Shown piece by piece: positions 45,793 to 54,189 of a stretch of 64,000 nucleotides of DNA (within the stretch, counting starts at the first letter, position 1; each line of letters opens with the position of its first letter). A model generated the notes under the pieces. That model made no database searches, was not told the DNA's origin, and saw only the letters and a program-made list of their open reading frames with translations. The position numbers and the translations under genes are program-made. Source of the DNA: Methanospirillum lacunae (GTDB taxonomy: Archaea; Halobacteriota; Methanomicrobia; Methanomicrobiales; Methanospirillaceae); assembly GCF_046195335.1 (NCBI RefSeq), contig NZ_CP176093.1; one strand, given 5' to 3'.

Positions 45793-47006
45793 ACAGCCTC
45801 CCTGGGATCAGCAATCTCCCCTGCTATTGCACTGGCTGCTGCAGTTGATGGCGAAGAGAGGTAATAGGATGCACCAACACCCATCCGATTTCTAAAGTTC
45901 CGGTTCGCAGTTGAGAGCCCGACCTCTCCATCGCCAAGCACTCCCATATGAGCACCAAGACATGGCCCACACCCGGGAGAACACACCGTGCAACCGGCAG
46001 CAACAAGGGTTGCCAAAACACCCGATGTGGCAGCCTGCAGGTAATCAGCTTGTGATGCAGGAACAACAATGGTTCTGACTGCCACAGATTTCCCATCCAG
46101 AATTGCTGCTGCACGGGCCAGGTCTTCAAACCTCCCATTCGTACAGGTCCCGATAAAGACCTGATCGAGAGGGGTTCCTGCAAGTTCAGATACGGATTTT
46201 ACGGTATCAACCCGGTGGGGAACAGCAAGACACGGTTCTAAGTCATCAAGCTCCCACCAAATCTCTTGAGTATAAAACGGTTCATCGTGAGGTTTTTGAT
46301 CCTGGCAGGTCTGCCCGTATCTGGCAAGGTATTCCCGGGTAATTCTGTCTGCATACCAGAGACCGGTCTTTGCCCCGGCTTCAACAGCCATGTTACTAAG
46401 CGTGAGCCTGCCTTCCATTGGGATTTCTGATGTCGAATCAACACGAAACTCAAGGCTCTTGTACGTAGCACCATCCATCCCCAGATTTGCAACATAACAG
46501 AGTGCAAGATCCTTGTACTCAACACCTTTTCCCAAAGTCCCGGAGATGTAGAGTGCAATGCTTTCAGGAACCCGGAGCCATGTCTCTCCTGATACCCAGA
46601 TTCCTGCCATATCACTAGCCCCGACTCCGGTCGCAAATGCACCAAGGGCCCCAAGTGTACAGGAATGTGAATCAGCACCAATGACAACTTCACCGGGAAG
46701 AACACGTCCTTCAGCCATGTACTGGTGACAGATACCACCACCGATGTCAGAGAAGTGCATACCGGACTTTGTTGCAAAATCCCGGAGTTCACGGTGAAGA
46801 TCAGCAGTCTGGCTGGTATTGGCAGGGGCGATGTGATCATAAATCACATAGCAGGCTTCAGGGTTTACAATCCCCGGAGCTCCCATTTCATCATAAATTA
46901 TCTTGGCCTGAATACCGGTACCGTCATGACAGAATGCTTTGTCAATCTGTTTGTCACTAAAACTTCCGGCCTGAGCACCCAGTATCTTCTCTGACAGAGT
47001 TTCCAT
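45789..47006 (-). CDS. aksD: homoaconitase / 3-isopropylmalate dehydratase large subunit
   Basis: About 405 residues from ATG 47006, which has AAAGGAG upstream (a longer frame to 47102 was rejected). The [4Fe-4S] cluster ligands are in FIGTCTNGRFEDL and CSPGCGPCLG, with the substrate Arg/His segments VVIGADSHSCTLGALGAFATGVGASD and the ANRNFRNRMG end. It isomerises a hydroxy-tricarboxylate through its cluster together with the small subunit. It overlaps the AksA-like gene by 50 bases. Confidence 0.9.
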   Translation of the reverse strand: METLSEKILGAQAGSFSDKQIDKAFCHDGTGIQAKIIYDEMGAPGIVNPEACYVIYDHIAPANTSQTADLHRELRDFATKSGMHFSDIGGGICHQYMAEGRVLPGEVVIGADSHSCTLGALGAFATGVGASDMAGIWVSGETWLRVPESIALYISGTLGKGVEYKDLALCYVANLGMDGATYKSLEFRVDSTSEIPMEGRLTLSNMAVEAGAKTGLWYADRITREYLARYGQTCQDQKPHDEPFYTQEIWWELDDLEPCLAVPHRVDTVKSVSELAGTPLDQVFIGTCTNGRFEDLARAAAILDGKSVAVRTIVVPASQADYLQAATSGVLATLVAAGCTVCSPGCGPCLGAHMGVLGDGEVGLSTANRNFRNRMGVGASYYLSSPSTAAASAIAGEIADPREAV

Positions 47007-48135
47007 TGATAATCTCCTTTCCGGTTTCGTTTCGAATGATATCCTGCAGAATCTGTGGGGATATGACACACTTGCCTTCGCTCTGTTTCTTGATCTCTTC
47101 AAGAACTTTCATGATCTCATCATCAGGGAGTTGATACCCGAATGTCGTGAGAATGTGAGTGAGGGCTCGTTTTCCGGTGTGTTTTCCAAGAATGAACTGC
47201 CGATCCAGTCCAAGGAGCTGCGGCGGAACAAACTCGTACGTTTCAGGATTTTCTAGAATAGCAGCGATGTGAATCCCACTCTCATGTGCAAATGCATTTG
47301 ACCCGACCACCGGCTTGGTCGCAGGCATCATGATCCCGGTATACTGCTGGATCTTCTTAGAAAGAGCAGGAATCTGGGTCATATCATACCGGCTGATTCC
47401 TCCTTTCAGAGCGAGTGTAACAAGCACCTCTTCGAGGCTGGCGTTTCCAGCCCGCTCACCAAGCCCGTTCACCGTTGTGTGCAACTGGTAGGCACCAAGC
47501 TCGGCTGCGATGATTGTGTTTGCCGTGGCACATCCAAGGTCATTATGACTATGCATCGCTATCGGAACCGGTACATTCCTGACGAGTTCAGGGATGATTG
47601 TGGCTACCTCAAGTGGGGTAAGTCGTCCGGTGGTGTCTGCAAAGGTGACATAACTAGCCTTATGCTCTGCAGCCTGCCTGTAGATGTCTATGAGAACCGG
47701 AAGTGGTGTCCGGGAAGCATCCTCGGCACCGAACCTGACAATGAGTCCGTGATCAATGGCGTAATCACATTGCGTGAGGGCATTTGCAACAACCTCTTCC
47801 CGAGACTTTTTGTATTTATGTTTGATATGGAGGTCTGATGTGGCTACAAACAGACCGATCATGTCAACTTCGGCATCAAGGGCTGCATCAACATCCTCAC
47901 GACAAGCTCGTGAAAGTCCGCATATCTTTGCATCAAGGCCCATTCGGGAGACAGATCGCACAATCTCCTTTTCATGGACCGAAACGATTGGAAATCCGGC
48001 CTCTATCACCTCGACACCGGTTGCGTCAAGGCGCTGAGCGATATCCTGCTTTTCTTCAAGTGTGAACGAGACTCCGGGGGTCTGTTCACCGTCGCGGAGT
48101 GTTACGTCACAGATCTCAACATGCCACGGTTTCAT
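46957..48135 (-). CDS. aksA: homocitrate synthase family protein (AksA-like)
   Basis: 392 residues from ATG 48135, with GGAG nine bases upstream. HMG-like lyase barrel: DVTLRDGEQTPGVSFT, EAGFPIVS, ATSDLHIKHK, GAEDASRTP, MHSHNDLGCATAN, NGLGERAGNASLEEV and GKHTGKRAL. It lacks the ~110-residue leucine-binding regulatory domain of LeuA and in length and motifs matches AksA, which condenses 2-oxoglutarate and acetyl-CoA to homocitrate and, by repeated cycles, to longer homologues for coenzyme B. LeuA or CimA activity remains possible. Confidence 0.82.
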   Translation of the reverse strand: MKPWHVEICDVTLRDGEQTPGVSFTLEEKQDIAQRLDATGVEVIEAGFPIVSVHEKEIVRSVSRMGLDAKICGLSRACREDVDAALDAEVDMIGLFVATSDLHIKHKYKKSREEVVANALTQCDYAIDHGLIVRFGAEDASRTPLPVLIDIYRQAAEHKASYVTFADTTGRLTPLEVATIIPELVRNVPVPIAMHSHNDLGCATANTIIAAELGAYQLHTTVNGLGERAGNASLEEVLVTLALKGGISRYDMTQIPALSKKIQQYTGIMMPATKPVVGSNAFAHESGIHIAAILENPETYEFVPPQLLGLDRQFILGKHTGKRALTHILTTFGYQLPDDEIMKVLEEIKKQSEGKCVISPQILQDIIRNETGKEIINGNSVREDTGCSGRKF

Positions 48136-49261
48136 GATCAATCTCCTCAGGACAAGAGCCATAGACAAGTACTGTCATCGGCCGTTTTGGGATGGTTAAC
48201 AATTCTTCGAGATGTTTCAGGTCTTTTACATCACAGACCTGCGGATGAGCAAAGCCCAGGTATGGCAGGGGATCAGGGACCGGCTGACCACCAGTCATTC
48301 CCATACACTGGTTTACCATCACAATGCAGAGGAGAGGCAACCCTTCCTGGTATACTTCCATCAGTCCCTGCAGCCCAGAATGTAAAAGAGCGTAATCCCC
48401 AATCAGTGCAGCATTACCGGAAGATGCAGCAACTGCGACAGCCGAGCCCATGCCGTAGCAAGCGACCCCAAACGAGTAGGGTGGGTTCATTGCAATAAGA
48501 CTGCAACCGGTATCGCAGACTGCTGACATTCCTTTCTTTGCCATCAGTTCAAACATCGATCTGAACGGACAGTCAGCACAAAGACCTAGAGTGCTGCCAC
48601 GCTCTTTCCGGTTCTGCGGTGCTGATGATGACTGAACCGGAGGAAGAGGATGTGGTGCAAGACCCGCTTTCTGTATGAGGGTAGAACCTGCAGCTGCACG
48701 GACTGCTCTGCCGTACATCGTCAGGGCAGGATCAGCAAGACCTGTGGCCGGGTTGTTTTCCGGACAAACTAATCCAGAAGGTGAGGTATTGGCAGGCTGA
48801 CTTATCTCTTCTGCACTGACCCGCAAAAGAGCAACCCGTGAATACTGCTCGGAGGCACATAAGGCATCGCTGACTCCTGACTCTGAAATACCTGAAAGAA
48901 CAGGAATGGAAGCAACCAGGCCAAAGTACCGGGAGTCCTGTACGGTCATGGTGTTTTTCGCGGTCGGGTCATCACCGCAAATGATGATAACACCGGCTCT
49001 GATACCCTGAAATGTCGCATGTACCAGGGGATCGACAAGGGCATTCATACCTACATGTTTCACGATAACACAGGCACGTCTGCCAGCCAGGGAATCACCA
49101 ATTGCCAGTTCAAGGGCAACTTTTTCGTTGATGACAAGCTTTGCACCAGACCGGTCTGCCAGAGAAGATACCGGATAGCCGGGAACCGCATAGATTCGGT
49201 CAGTACACGACCTGATGGTGCGAACAAGCAGATCTTCACCTGATTCACCGGGAGACATCAT
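48116..49261 (-). CDS. thiamine-diphosphate enzyme, IorA-like without ferredoxin domain
   Basis: 381 residues from the ATGATG at 49261/49258, preceded by GGGGAGGGA. The N-terminal domain looks like indolepyruvate ferredoxin oxidoreductase IorA: VPGYPVSSL, VINEKVALELAIG, KHVGMNALVDPL, GDDPTAKNTMTVQDSR. The C-terminal domain has CADCPFRSMF and the ThDP site GDYALLHSGLQGL..VNQCMGMTGGQP. IorA is ~600 residues and ends with two [4Fe-4S] sites; those are absent here and there is no IorB gene. That suggests a non-oxidative 2-oxoacid decarboxylase. In this operon the natural candidate substrate is 2-oxosuberate. It overlaps the gene on each side by 4 and 20 bases. Confidence 0.8.
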   Translation of the reverse strand: MMSPGESGEDLLVRTIRSCTDRIYAVPGYPVSSLADRSGAKLVINEKVALELAIGDSLAGRRACVIVKHVGMNALVDPLVHATFQGIRAGVIIICGDDPTAKNTMTVQDSRYFGLVASIPVLSGISESGVSDALCASEQYSRVALLRVSAEEISQPANTSPSGLVCPENNPATGLADPALTMYGRAVRAAAGSTLIQKAGLAPHPLPPVQSSSAPQNRKERGSTLGLCADCPFRSMFELMAKKGMSAVCDTGCSLIAMNPPYSFGVACYGMGSAVAVAASSGNAALIGDYALLHSGLQGLMEVYQEGLPLLCIVMVNQCMGMTGGQPVPDPLPYLGFAHPQVCDVKDLKHLEELLTIPKRPMTVLVYGSCPEEIDHETVAC

Positions 49262-50253
49262 TCCCTCCCCGGGATCATATCGCATCCCATACATGCCGGA
49301 CACATCGTCAGGGCCATCGAGGGGTCAAGCCCTGATTTTTTCAGAGCAGCCTCAAGGTACCTGAATATGAGTTCGATTCGAGCTGCATCCGGCCTTGTGA
49401 ACTCACTGAGTTCTGCAATAGGGTTGAGCGGCCTGATAACCGGAATCACTCCATCCTGACAGAGCGAGTCGATGCAATCCTGCATCTCGGCATCACTCTC
49501 TCCAAGCCCGAGGATAATGTTTGAGAAGACATGCCCTCTTCCAAAGAGCCTGACGGATTCCCGGAGGATATCTCTGATAGAGCCAAATGAGAGTCCCGGA
49601 CACATTGCAGTAAAGAGGTCCGGTGTTGCAGCCTCAAGGTTGAATTTTACCTCAGCTGCCCCTGCTTGCTTGAGTCTTGCCGGAGTCTGCAGGGTAGGAT
49701 AGATTGAGACACCGATGGGGACGTTAAACCTGGTGAGACGCGAGACAACCTTCACAGCGTATGCTTCTTCTTCTTCTATGCTCTCCAGAACACCGGAGGT
49801 CAGGGAGATCGCATCAATTTTTCCATATACAGATTCAACAAGGCTCTCGATCTCTTCTAGAGTCTTCCGGCTTCCCTTCAGCACCGGGACATTACAATAC
49901 CGGCAGGAGAAGATGCAGCTCGGTGTGATGGTGATGTATGCCTGTCTCGGGCAGTGAAGGGCAGGATGCTCAAGCACTCCGGAAAATTTCTCTCCGTCAA
50001 TGGTGAGTTCTACCCTTCCTTCGCCGAGATGTTTTATCTGAACCGGAGATGCATCAGCCAGTGAGAGTCTGACACGATGACTCCCATTTGAGAAGAAGAG
50101 GGAGCCTCTGCCCCCTGCTCCCGGACCGGCAGTTGAACGGGTAACATACTCATCTATTGGTTCACCGGTGACCTGTGCCGTTCCGATTGCGAGTAATCGC
50201 GCTTTTAGATCTACCCACTGGTTAAGGTCCATAGAGTTCCAGTGCCTCATCAT
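49258..50253 (-). CDS. radical SAM protein of the aks operon
   Basis: 331 residues. An N-terminal ~110-residue region without recognised function precedes the radical SAM core with CIFSCRYC (near 112-119). The barrel follows with ISLTSGVLESI, KFNLEAATPDLF and NIILGLGESD. At the C terminus is MCPACMGCDM: three further Cys that could bind an extra Fe-S cluster, as in biotin or lipoate synthase. I kept the ATG at 50253; 50232 is also possible. It starts inside the end of the marker-11-like gene and overlaps the ThDP gene. The reaction is unknown; see findings for a sulfur-insertion hypothesis. Confidence 0.82.
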   Translation of the reverse strand: MMRHWNSMDLNQWVDLKARLLAIGTAQVTGEPIDEYVTRSTAGPGAGGRGSLFFSNGSHRVRLSLADASPVQIKHLGEGRVELTIDGEKFSGVLEHPALHCPRQAYITITPSCIFSCRYCNVPVLKGSRKTLEEIESLVESVYGKIDAISLTSGVLESIEEEEAYAVKVVSRLTRFNVPIGVSIYPTLQTPARLKQAGAAEVKFNLEAATPDLFTAMCPGLSFGSIRDILRESVRLFGRGHVFSNIILGLGESDAEMQDCIDSLCQDGVIPVIRPLNPIAELSEFTRPDAARIELIFRYLEAALKKSGLDPSMALTMCPACMGCDMIPGRE

Positions 50254-51181
50254 ACCGGGTGTAGAACGGGATAGCGGCTAATGCTCCCGTAATTCCACGG
50301 CCATTCATGATAATCCGGAGATTTCCACCTTCCAGCCGGCCTGCCTCATCCGGTTCCACCTGACCACGCTTGACCTTCTCACCGAATGCAAGAAGAGTAT
50401 CTGGAGAAAAGCCGGTATACACAGCCATGCCTGTTTTTTCTGATAGTGTGTACTTTTTGAGTAGCCCGGCAAAACGGTCAATGAGGTCCTGCGGGTTTGT
50501 AGATGCAAACTCGGCGACAACTCCGACACAGTTCTTGGTTCTGAATGGCACCGGGAAGAGTTGAACTATGGTATGTGAGAGATAGCGGTGGGGACCCGCA
50601 TTCTTTGGATCGCCGGTCACAGCACGGGCGATATTGTGGACCAGGGTCCAGGTTGCACCCTGTTCTGGAGTATCGGTGTCATCAACCCCGATAAGCACTC
50701 TCGTATTTCTGGCAAAGGTCAGTGTAGATCCTGCAACCTTCCCTCCCCCTGATTCCTCGCATTCTGAAGAAATGACACCTGCAGCTGTAGCACGACAGAT
50801 GGTGGCACCAACCCCTCCACCGCCCATACCCCGGTACGAGATCTGGATTGTTGAATCAGAGAGACTGACTGCACAGATGCCTGCCGGAAACCGTGAGCCT
50901 TCAAGATTGAGATCAACAGCACCGGTCTTCAGGATATACCGGTTCGTCGAACCGACAGTCCTGACTGAGGTGACAAGCGGGCTCTTGGCATAATGCTTCT
51001 TCACCCACATCGCACCACCGATACAGTCAAAACATTCGATGAGTTCAACCTGACTACCATCTTCAGACGCCAGAGCGGTAATCCAGGGATAATGAATAAT
51101 ATATGGATCTACCAGGTTCACTTCAGTAGATCTGGCTTTGGATGAAAGTTCTTCAGTAGTTGTCTGAATAGAAGGGTTCAT
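50222..51181 (-). CDS. methanogenesis marker protein 11-like
   Basis: 319 residues. The most telling motif is RVLIGVDDTDTPEQGATWTLVHNIAR, which resembles the DDTD motif of TiaS-like proteins and, as I remember it, the methanogen-restricted marker protein 11 family. Also present are a Gly-rich RGMGGGGVGATICRA and RYLSHTIVQLFPVPFRTKNCVG. Its biochemical role is not known to me. The DDTD motif suggests nucleotide or metal binding. It is the first gene of the eight-gene operon; the leader holds a clear inverted repeat next to a TATA box. Confidence 0.78.
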   Translation of the reverse strand: MNPSIQTTTEELSSKARSTEVNLVDPYIIHYPWITALASEDGSQVELIECFDCIGGAMWVKKHYAKSPLVTSVRTVGSTNRYILKTGAVDLNLEGSRFPAGICAVSLSDSTIQISYRGMGGGGVGATICRATAAGVISSECEESGGGKVAGSTLTFARNTRVLIGVDDTDTPEQGATWTLVHNIARAVTGDPKNAGPHRYLSHTIVQLFPVPFRTKNCVGVVAEFASTNPQDLIDRFAGLLKKYTLSEKTGMAVYTGFSPDTLLAFGEKVKRGQVEPDEAGRLEGGNLRIIMNGRGITGALAAIPFYTRYDEALELYGP

Positions 51182-51190
51182 TTTTTGTCG

Positions 51191-51218
51191 CCGAAAATTT
51201 CGTTACCAGAATTTTCGG
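51191..51218 (-). promoter_or_regulatory. inverted repeat operator before the aks operon
   Basis: CCGAAAATT (51191-51199) and AATTTTCGG (51210-51218) are perfect nine-base complements with a ten-base spacer, a classic dimer-binding site. On the minus strand it lies between the TATA-like box GTTTATTTAGT (about 51225-51235) and the ATG at 51181, so it should straddle the transcription start. It probably binds a repressor controlling the operon. Confidence 0.6.
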
Positions 51219-51224
51219 TATCAA

Positions 51225-51235
51225 ACTAAATAAAC
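51225..51235 (-). promoter_or_regulatory. TATA-like box of the aks operon
   Basis: On the minus strand GTTTATTTAGT lies 45-55 bases before the first ATG of the operon, just downstream of the stop of the DUF262 gene (51256). It is the only AT-box in the gap. Transcription would begin near 51202. Confidence 0.45.
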
Positions 51236-51255
51236 TCTCTCCCTGGAAAAAAGGA

Positions 51256-53364
51256 TTAATGATATGTTACTTCTAATGACCAGGAATCATCATTCCAGCC
51301 AACCAGACGAATCATTCCCATACACATATCACGGATTTGGTATCTTCCAAACCGGGACTTGAATGTGTACGGACCTACCGATGATTTATAACGGGACGAA
51401 TCATCTGAAAAGTACCCCGGCCATTCACGTACAATACGCTCAAACTTCTGTGGTTCTGCTTCGTAGATTGCCCGGACGGTAACCTCAAGAACCTGGTACC
51501 AGAATTTAACTGCATGGGCTGTTCCCTGCACGGTGACCATTACAGGTTTTGCTGTCTTTGGGATATCCCCAAACCGAAGCCCGGGAACAGACTCTTCCTG
51601 TATCACAACAGGGGGGGCGATTTTAGCCTGGTACGGCCAGATTTTTTTACAAAACGCAGCTAGGACACCGGACCGTTGATCAATCTGGAATTTACGCCAG
51701 AGTTTGATCCCTTTCATTGATGAATTAAGAAGGTGCGTATCAAGGGCATACCATGCCTTCTTTGTATCAAAATCAGCGTTTAAAATGGAAGAATTTTCCA
51801 TCGTGAGAGTCAGGTTGCCAAGACGATGGAGGTAATCCTGGTGAACGGTCTGCCAGTCTGATCCCAGGTGATCCTGCCACCATGCAGTCAGTGCAATAGG
51901 CATGATATGATCAATCATCTGCTCAGATGGCGTATCATCGAAGAGATCGATACCTGCTGATGCCTCTGATGCCGGTGACTGATCAGAGAAGTACGTTTCA
52001 AGGGCCGTCATTACTACCCAGGCATTGGTATTCTCAGTATCAGGATGGTAGAGATCGCTGTATCTCAGGTGATCATCAAACTCATCATCATCAGGCATCC
52101 GGTACGGCTCTTCAAGCCGTATAAAGAACGAGGAAACCTGATCCTGAACCGGTCCTCCATCCTTGTTAATCGTTCTGCACAGAAGCGAGAAGACCTCTTC
52201 ATACCCGACATCAGATCTCCCGCACACTGCGCGTCTGACCAGGTATGTCTCAACCTGTTTTAAGACGGCAGAAAACTGGTCATCAGCAAGTTCAATCCCG
52301 TTTTTGTACTCAGGATCATTCCATCCAAAACAGTCCATCAGGAATGGGGCGGTAACATCTGATCCGAGCAGTTTGATCCTGCCAAGATGTCGCCTGATCT
52401 CTTCTGATATAACCTTCTCAAGCGGGAGAAGTTCAGGTTGAAGCAGACGGAGATAGTAATCAGAGAACCGGTTGATATCCTGCAGAAGGCCTTTAATCTC
52501 ATCAGGAGGTGCACCAAGAAACGTTCTCCTGATCGATTCAAAGATCTCTCCTGAACGGATAGTATCACCAGCCCTCATGCAAAAGTATCGAAGAAAGCGT
52601 GAGATGAGATCCTGATGGTTCCCAAACCTCTCTTCCATTGGTTTCCAGAACTGATCATACTGGCTCTCAGCAACCTCAGGTGACTCCAGACTTGCGAAAA
52701 AGAAGTTTCTGATGAGATCTGACTCTTCAAGCGGAACGCCACGGTAGTTGAGGGCCTCAAACACCTGATTGGGATTTTCTCCCTGGTCAAGTTCAATGTA
52801 AACAACACAGAGATCCTCAGTGATCACCTGCTGCAGAGATGTGATGTCAAGATCATGTGATTCGTCTATCTTGCGCCAGAAGAAATCAAAACACTCAACA
52901 ATCCGGGAGTCGTGCTCGAAGTTATAGTCCTCATCAAAGATGTGATACAGGGATGCCTTATCTACCCGGGTGGGAATGACCACATATTGTCCTTCTCCAC
53001 TTCGCGGACTATTTTTAAGGAAGTCAGAGATCTGTTCGTATAGTTCGTTGACACCACGTTCTTTCGCAAACGCACGAATCACCGCGAGGATGATACTGAT
53101 GGTGGTTATCCGCTGCTGACCGTCGATAATAGTATATTTGTCAAGATTTTTCTCGTACTCCCTGACCACAACGATGGATCCGAGAAACCTGTCAGGTATC
53201 TTATCCCGCGGACTTCCCACTTTCAATGAGTATTGTTCGGTGATGTCTGACCAGAGCTGATCCCATTGAGCTCGTGACCATACATACGGCCGCTGAAAAA
53301 GCGGCACCACATACTGTTTCGCACCGTTATATAGATCCCAGACTGAAGACTTCGCCGCCTTCAT
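51256..53364 (-). CDS. GmrSD-type DUF262/DUF1524 restriction-like protein
   Basis: 702 residues from ATG 53364 (a G-rich Shine-Dalgarno eight bases upstream; an in-frame ATG at 53373 is too close to it). The N-terminal DUF262 domain has VPLFQRPYVWSRAQWDQLWSD and the nucleotide-dependent DGQQRITT motif (81-88). The DUF1524 HNH part shows IDHIMPIAL and HRLGNLTLTMENSSILN. These make up the single-chain form of type IV restriction enzymes like GmrSD and of BrxU-type proteins, which attack modified phage DNA. A ~130-residue C-terminal extension (GTAHAVKFWYQVL) resembles the small added domain often present. It looks like a one-gene defence system next to core metabolism. Confidence 0.85.
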   Translation of the reverse strand: MKAAKSSVWDLYNGAKQYVVPLFQRPYVWSRAQWDQLWSDITEQYSLKVGSPRDKIPDRFLGSIVVVREYEKNLDKYTIIDGQQRITTISIILAVIRAFAKERGVNELYEQISDFLKNSPRSGEGQYVVIPTRVDKASLYHIFDEDYNFEHDSRIVECFDFFWRKIDESHDLDITSLQQVITEDLCVVYIELDQGENPNQVFEALNYRGVPLEESDLIRNFFFASLESPEVAESQYDQFWKPMEERFGNHQDLISRFLRYFCMRAGDTIRSGEIFESIRRTFLGAPPDEIKGLLQDINRFSDYYLRLLQPELLPLEKVISEEIRRHLGRIKLLGSDVTAPFLMDCFGWNDPEYKNGIELADDQFSAVLKQVETYLVRRAVCGRSDVGYEEVFSLLCRTINKDGGPVQDQVSSFFIRLEEPYRMPDDDEFDDHLRYSDLYHPDTENTNAWVVMTALETYFSDQSPASEASAGIDLFDDTPSEQMIDHIMPIALTAWWQDHLGSDWQTVHQDYLHRLGNLTLTMENSSILNADFDTKKAWYALDTHLLNSSMKGIKLWRKFQIDQRSGVLAAFCKKIWPYQAKIAPPVVIQEESVPGLRFGDIPKTAKPVMVTVQGTAHAVKFWYQVLEVTVRAIYEAEPQKFERIVREWPGYFSDDSSRYKSSVGPYTFKSRFGRYQIRDMCMGMIRLVGWNDDSWSLEVTYH

Positions 53365-53502
53365 CGTACACATCCCCCAAGATCATATCGTATTCTGATC
53401 CCATAGTCTCACCGGAATGGATCTGAGAGTAATACTGATTCAGGAGTATCGTGTGCCACCGGAAATAGAGCCTGTGTAAAGAGATTACAGAAAAAAAAGA
53501 AA

Positions 53503-53958
53503 TTACCAGGCCTCTACAAAGGCCGAATTGGTATAAATATCTTCAAGCCGTGCCTTGTGTCCAAGTTCCATCTTGGAGAGTTCGGCAAAGAGTTTTTTCT
53601 GTTCTGCATCAGTACTTGCATCAGAGAGTTTCTGGTACATGTGCATTGCATCCTCTTCCTTCTTGATTGCAATCTTGAGGCCGTCAAGAGGCTTTAACTC
53701 GGTTGTCAGGGCAGGTGCCTCAATAATGTCTGAAAGGTGGTAATCCTTGACCTCATCAAACTTAAGCTCCTTCTTTGCGCCACTGAGGTACTCCTGAAGG
53801 GTCTTGCGGTGATAGGTTTCCTGCTCTGCAAGTTCAAGGAATGTACCTTTGAGAGCTGCATCAGTTACCCGTTCTGAAACGGTCTTGTAAAAGGTGTATG
53901 ACTCAACTTCCTTGTCGATTGCATCCAGCAGGACCTTTTTGAATTCGTCATGTTTCAT
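53503..53958 (-). CDS. ferritin-like diiron protein (rubrerythrin-like, no rubredoxin)
   Basis: 151 residues, a four-helix bundle. Both diiron half-sites are visible: EVESYTFY and ELAEQETYHRK in the first pair, KEEDAMHMY and ELSKMELGHKARLE in the second. There is no rubredoxin domain. It likely handles peroxide or iron in the anaerobe. It starts at ATG 53958 and ends in FVEAW. It is separated from ftr by 230 bases with two hairpins. Confidence 0.85.
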   Translation of the reverse strand: MKHDEFKKVLLDAIDKEVESYTFYKTVSERVTDAALKGTFLELAEQETYHRKTLQEYLSGAKKELKFDEVKDYHLSDIIEAPALTTELKPLDGLKIAIKKEEDAMHMYQKLSDASTDAEQKKLFAELSKMELGHKARLEDIYTNSAFVEAW

Positions 53959-54095
53959 GTGTTATCATCCTCGAGATAACGTATCAGACAGGCTTAGGTA
54001 GATCAACCACACAGATCTCCCAAGCTTTCCACAGGATCTTGTTTGTTCGAGGTATCTTTTAAGCGTTTTGGGATGAATCTACTGATATTTTAGCG

Positions 54096-54132
54096 AAAAA
54101 AAAAAGAAATATCCGGATTTATCCGGATATTT
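54096..54132 (-). terminator. hairpin and T10 terminator downstream of ftr
   Basis: A perfect 12-base palindrome pair (54107-54118 and 54121-54132, AAATATCCGGAT/ATCCGGATATTT) with only two bases between is followed on the minus strand by one C and then ten T (54105-54096). It lies about 60 bases after the ftr stop. It is built like a bacterial intrinsic terminator and would also protect the 3' end. Confidence 0.7.
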
Positions 54133-54136
54133 GCCT

Positions 54137-54161
54137 CATGACTGATATCTCACCAGTCATG
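54137..54161 (-). terminator. second hairpin downstream of ftr
   Basis: CATGACTG (54137-54144) and CAGTCATG (54154-54161) form an eight-base perfect stem with a nine-base loop, between the ftr stop and the T10 terminator. It may help to stabilise the 3' end of an abundant mRNA. Confidence 0.5.
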
Positions 54162-54189
54162 CCGATAGTATATACTCCTAAAAATTCTC

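Noticed and set aside
43527..48135. Calling the aks-like genes simply leuABCD
   Set aside because: The synthase lacks the LeuA regulatory domain and the small subunit carries YLRT, which favours the coenzyme B homologues. Leucine synthesis is kept only as an alternative.
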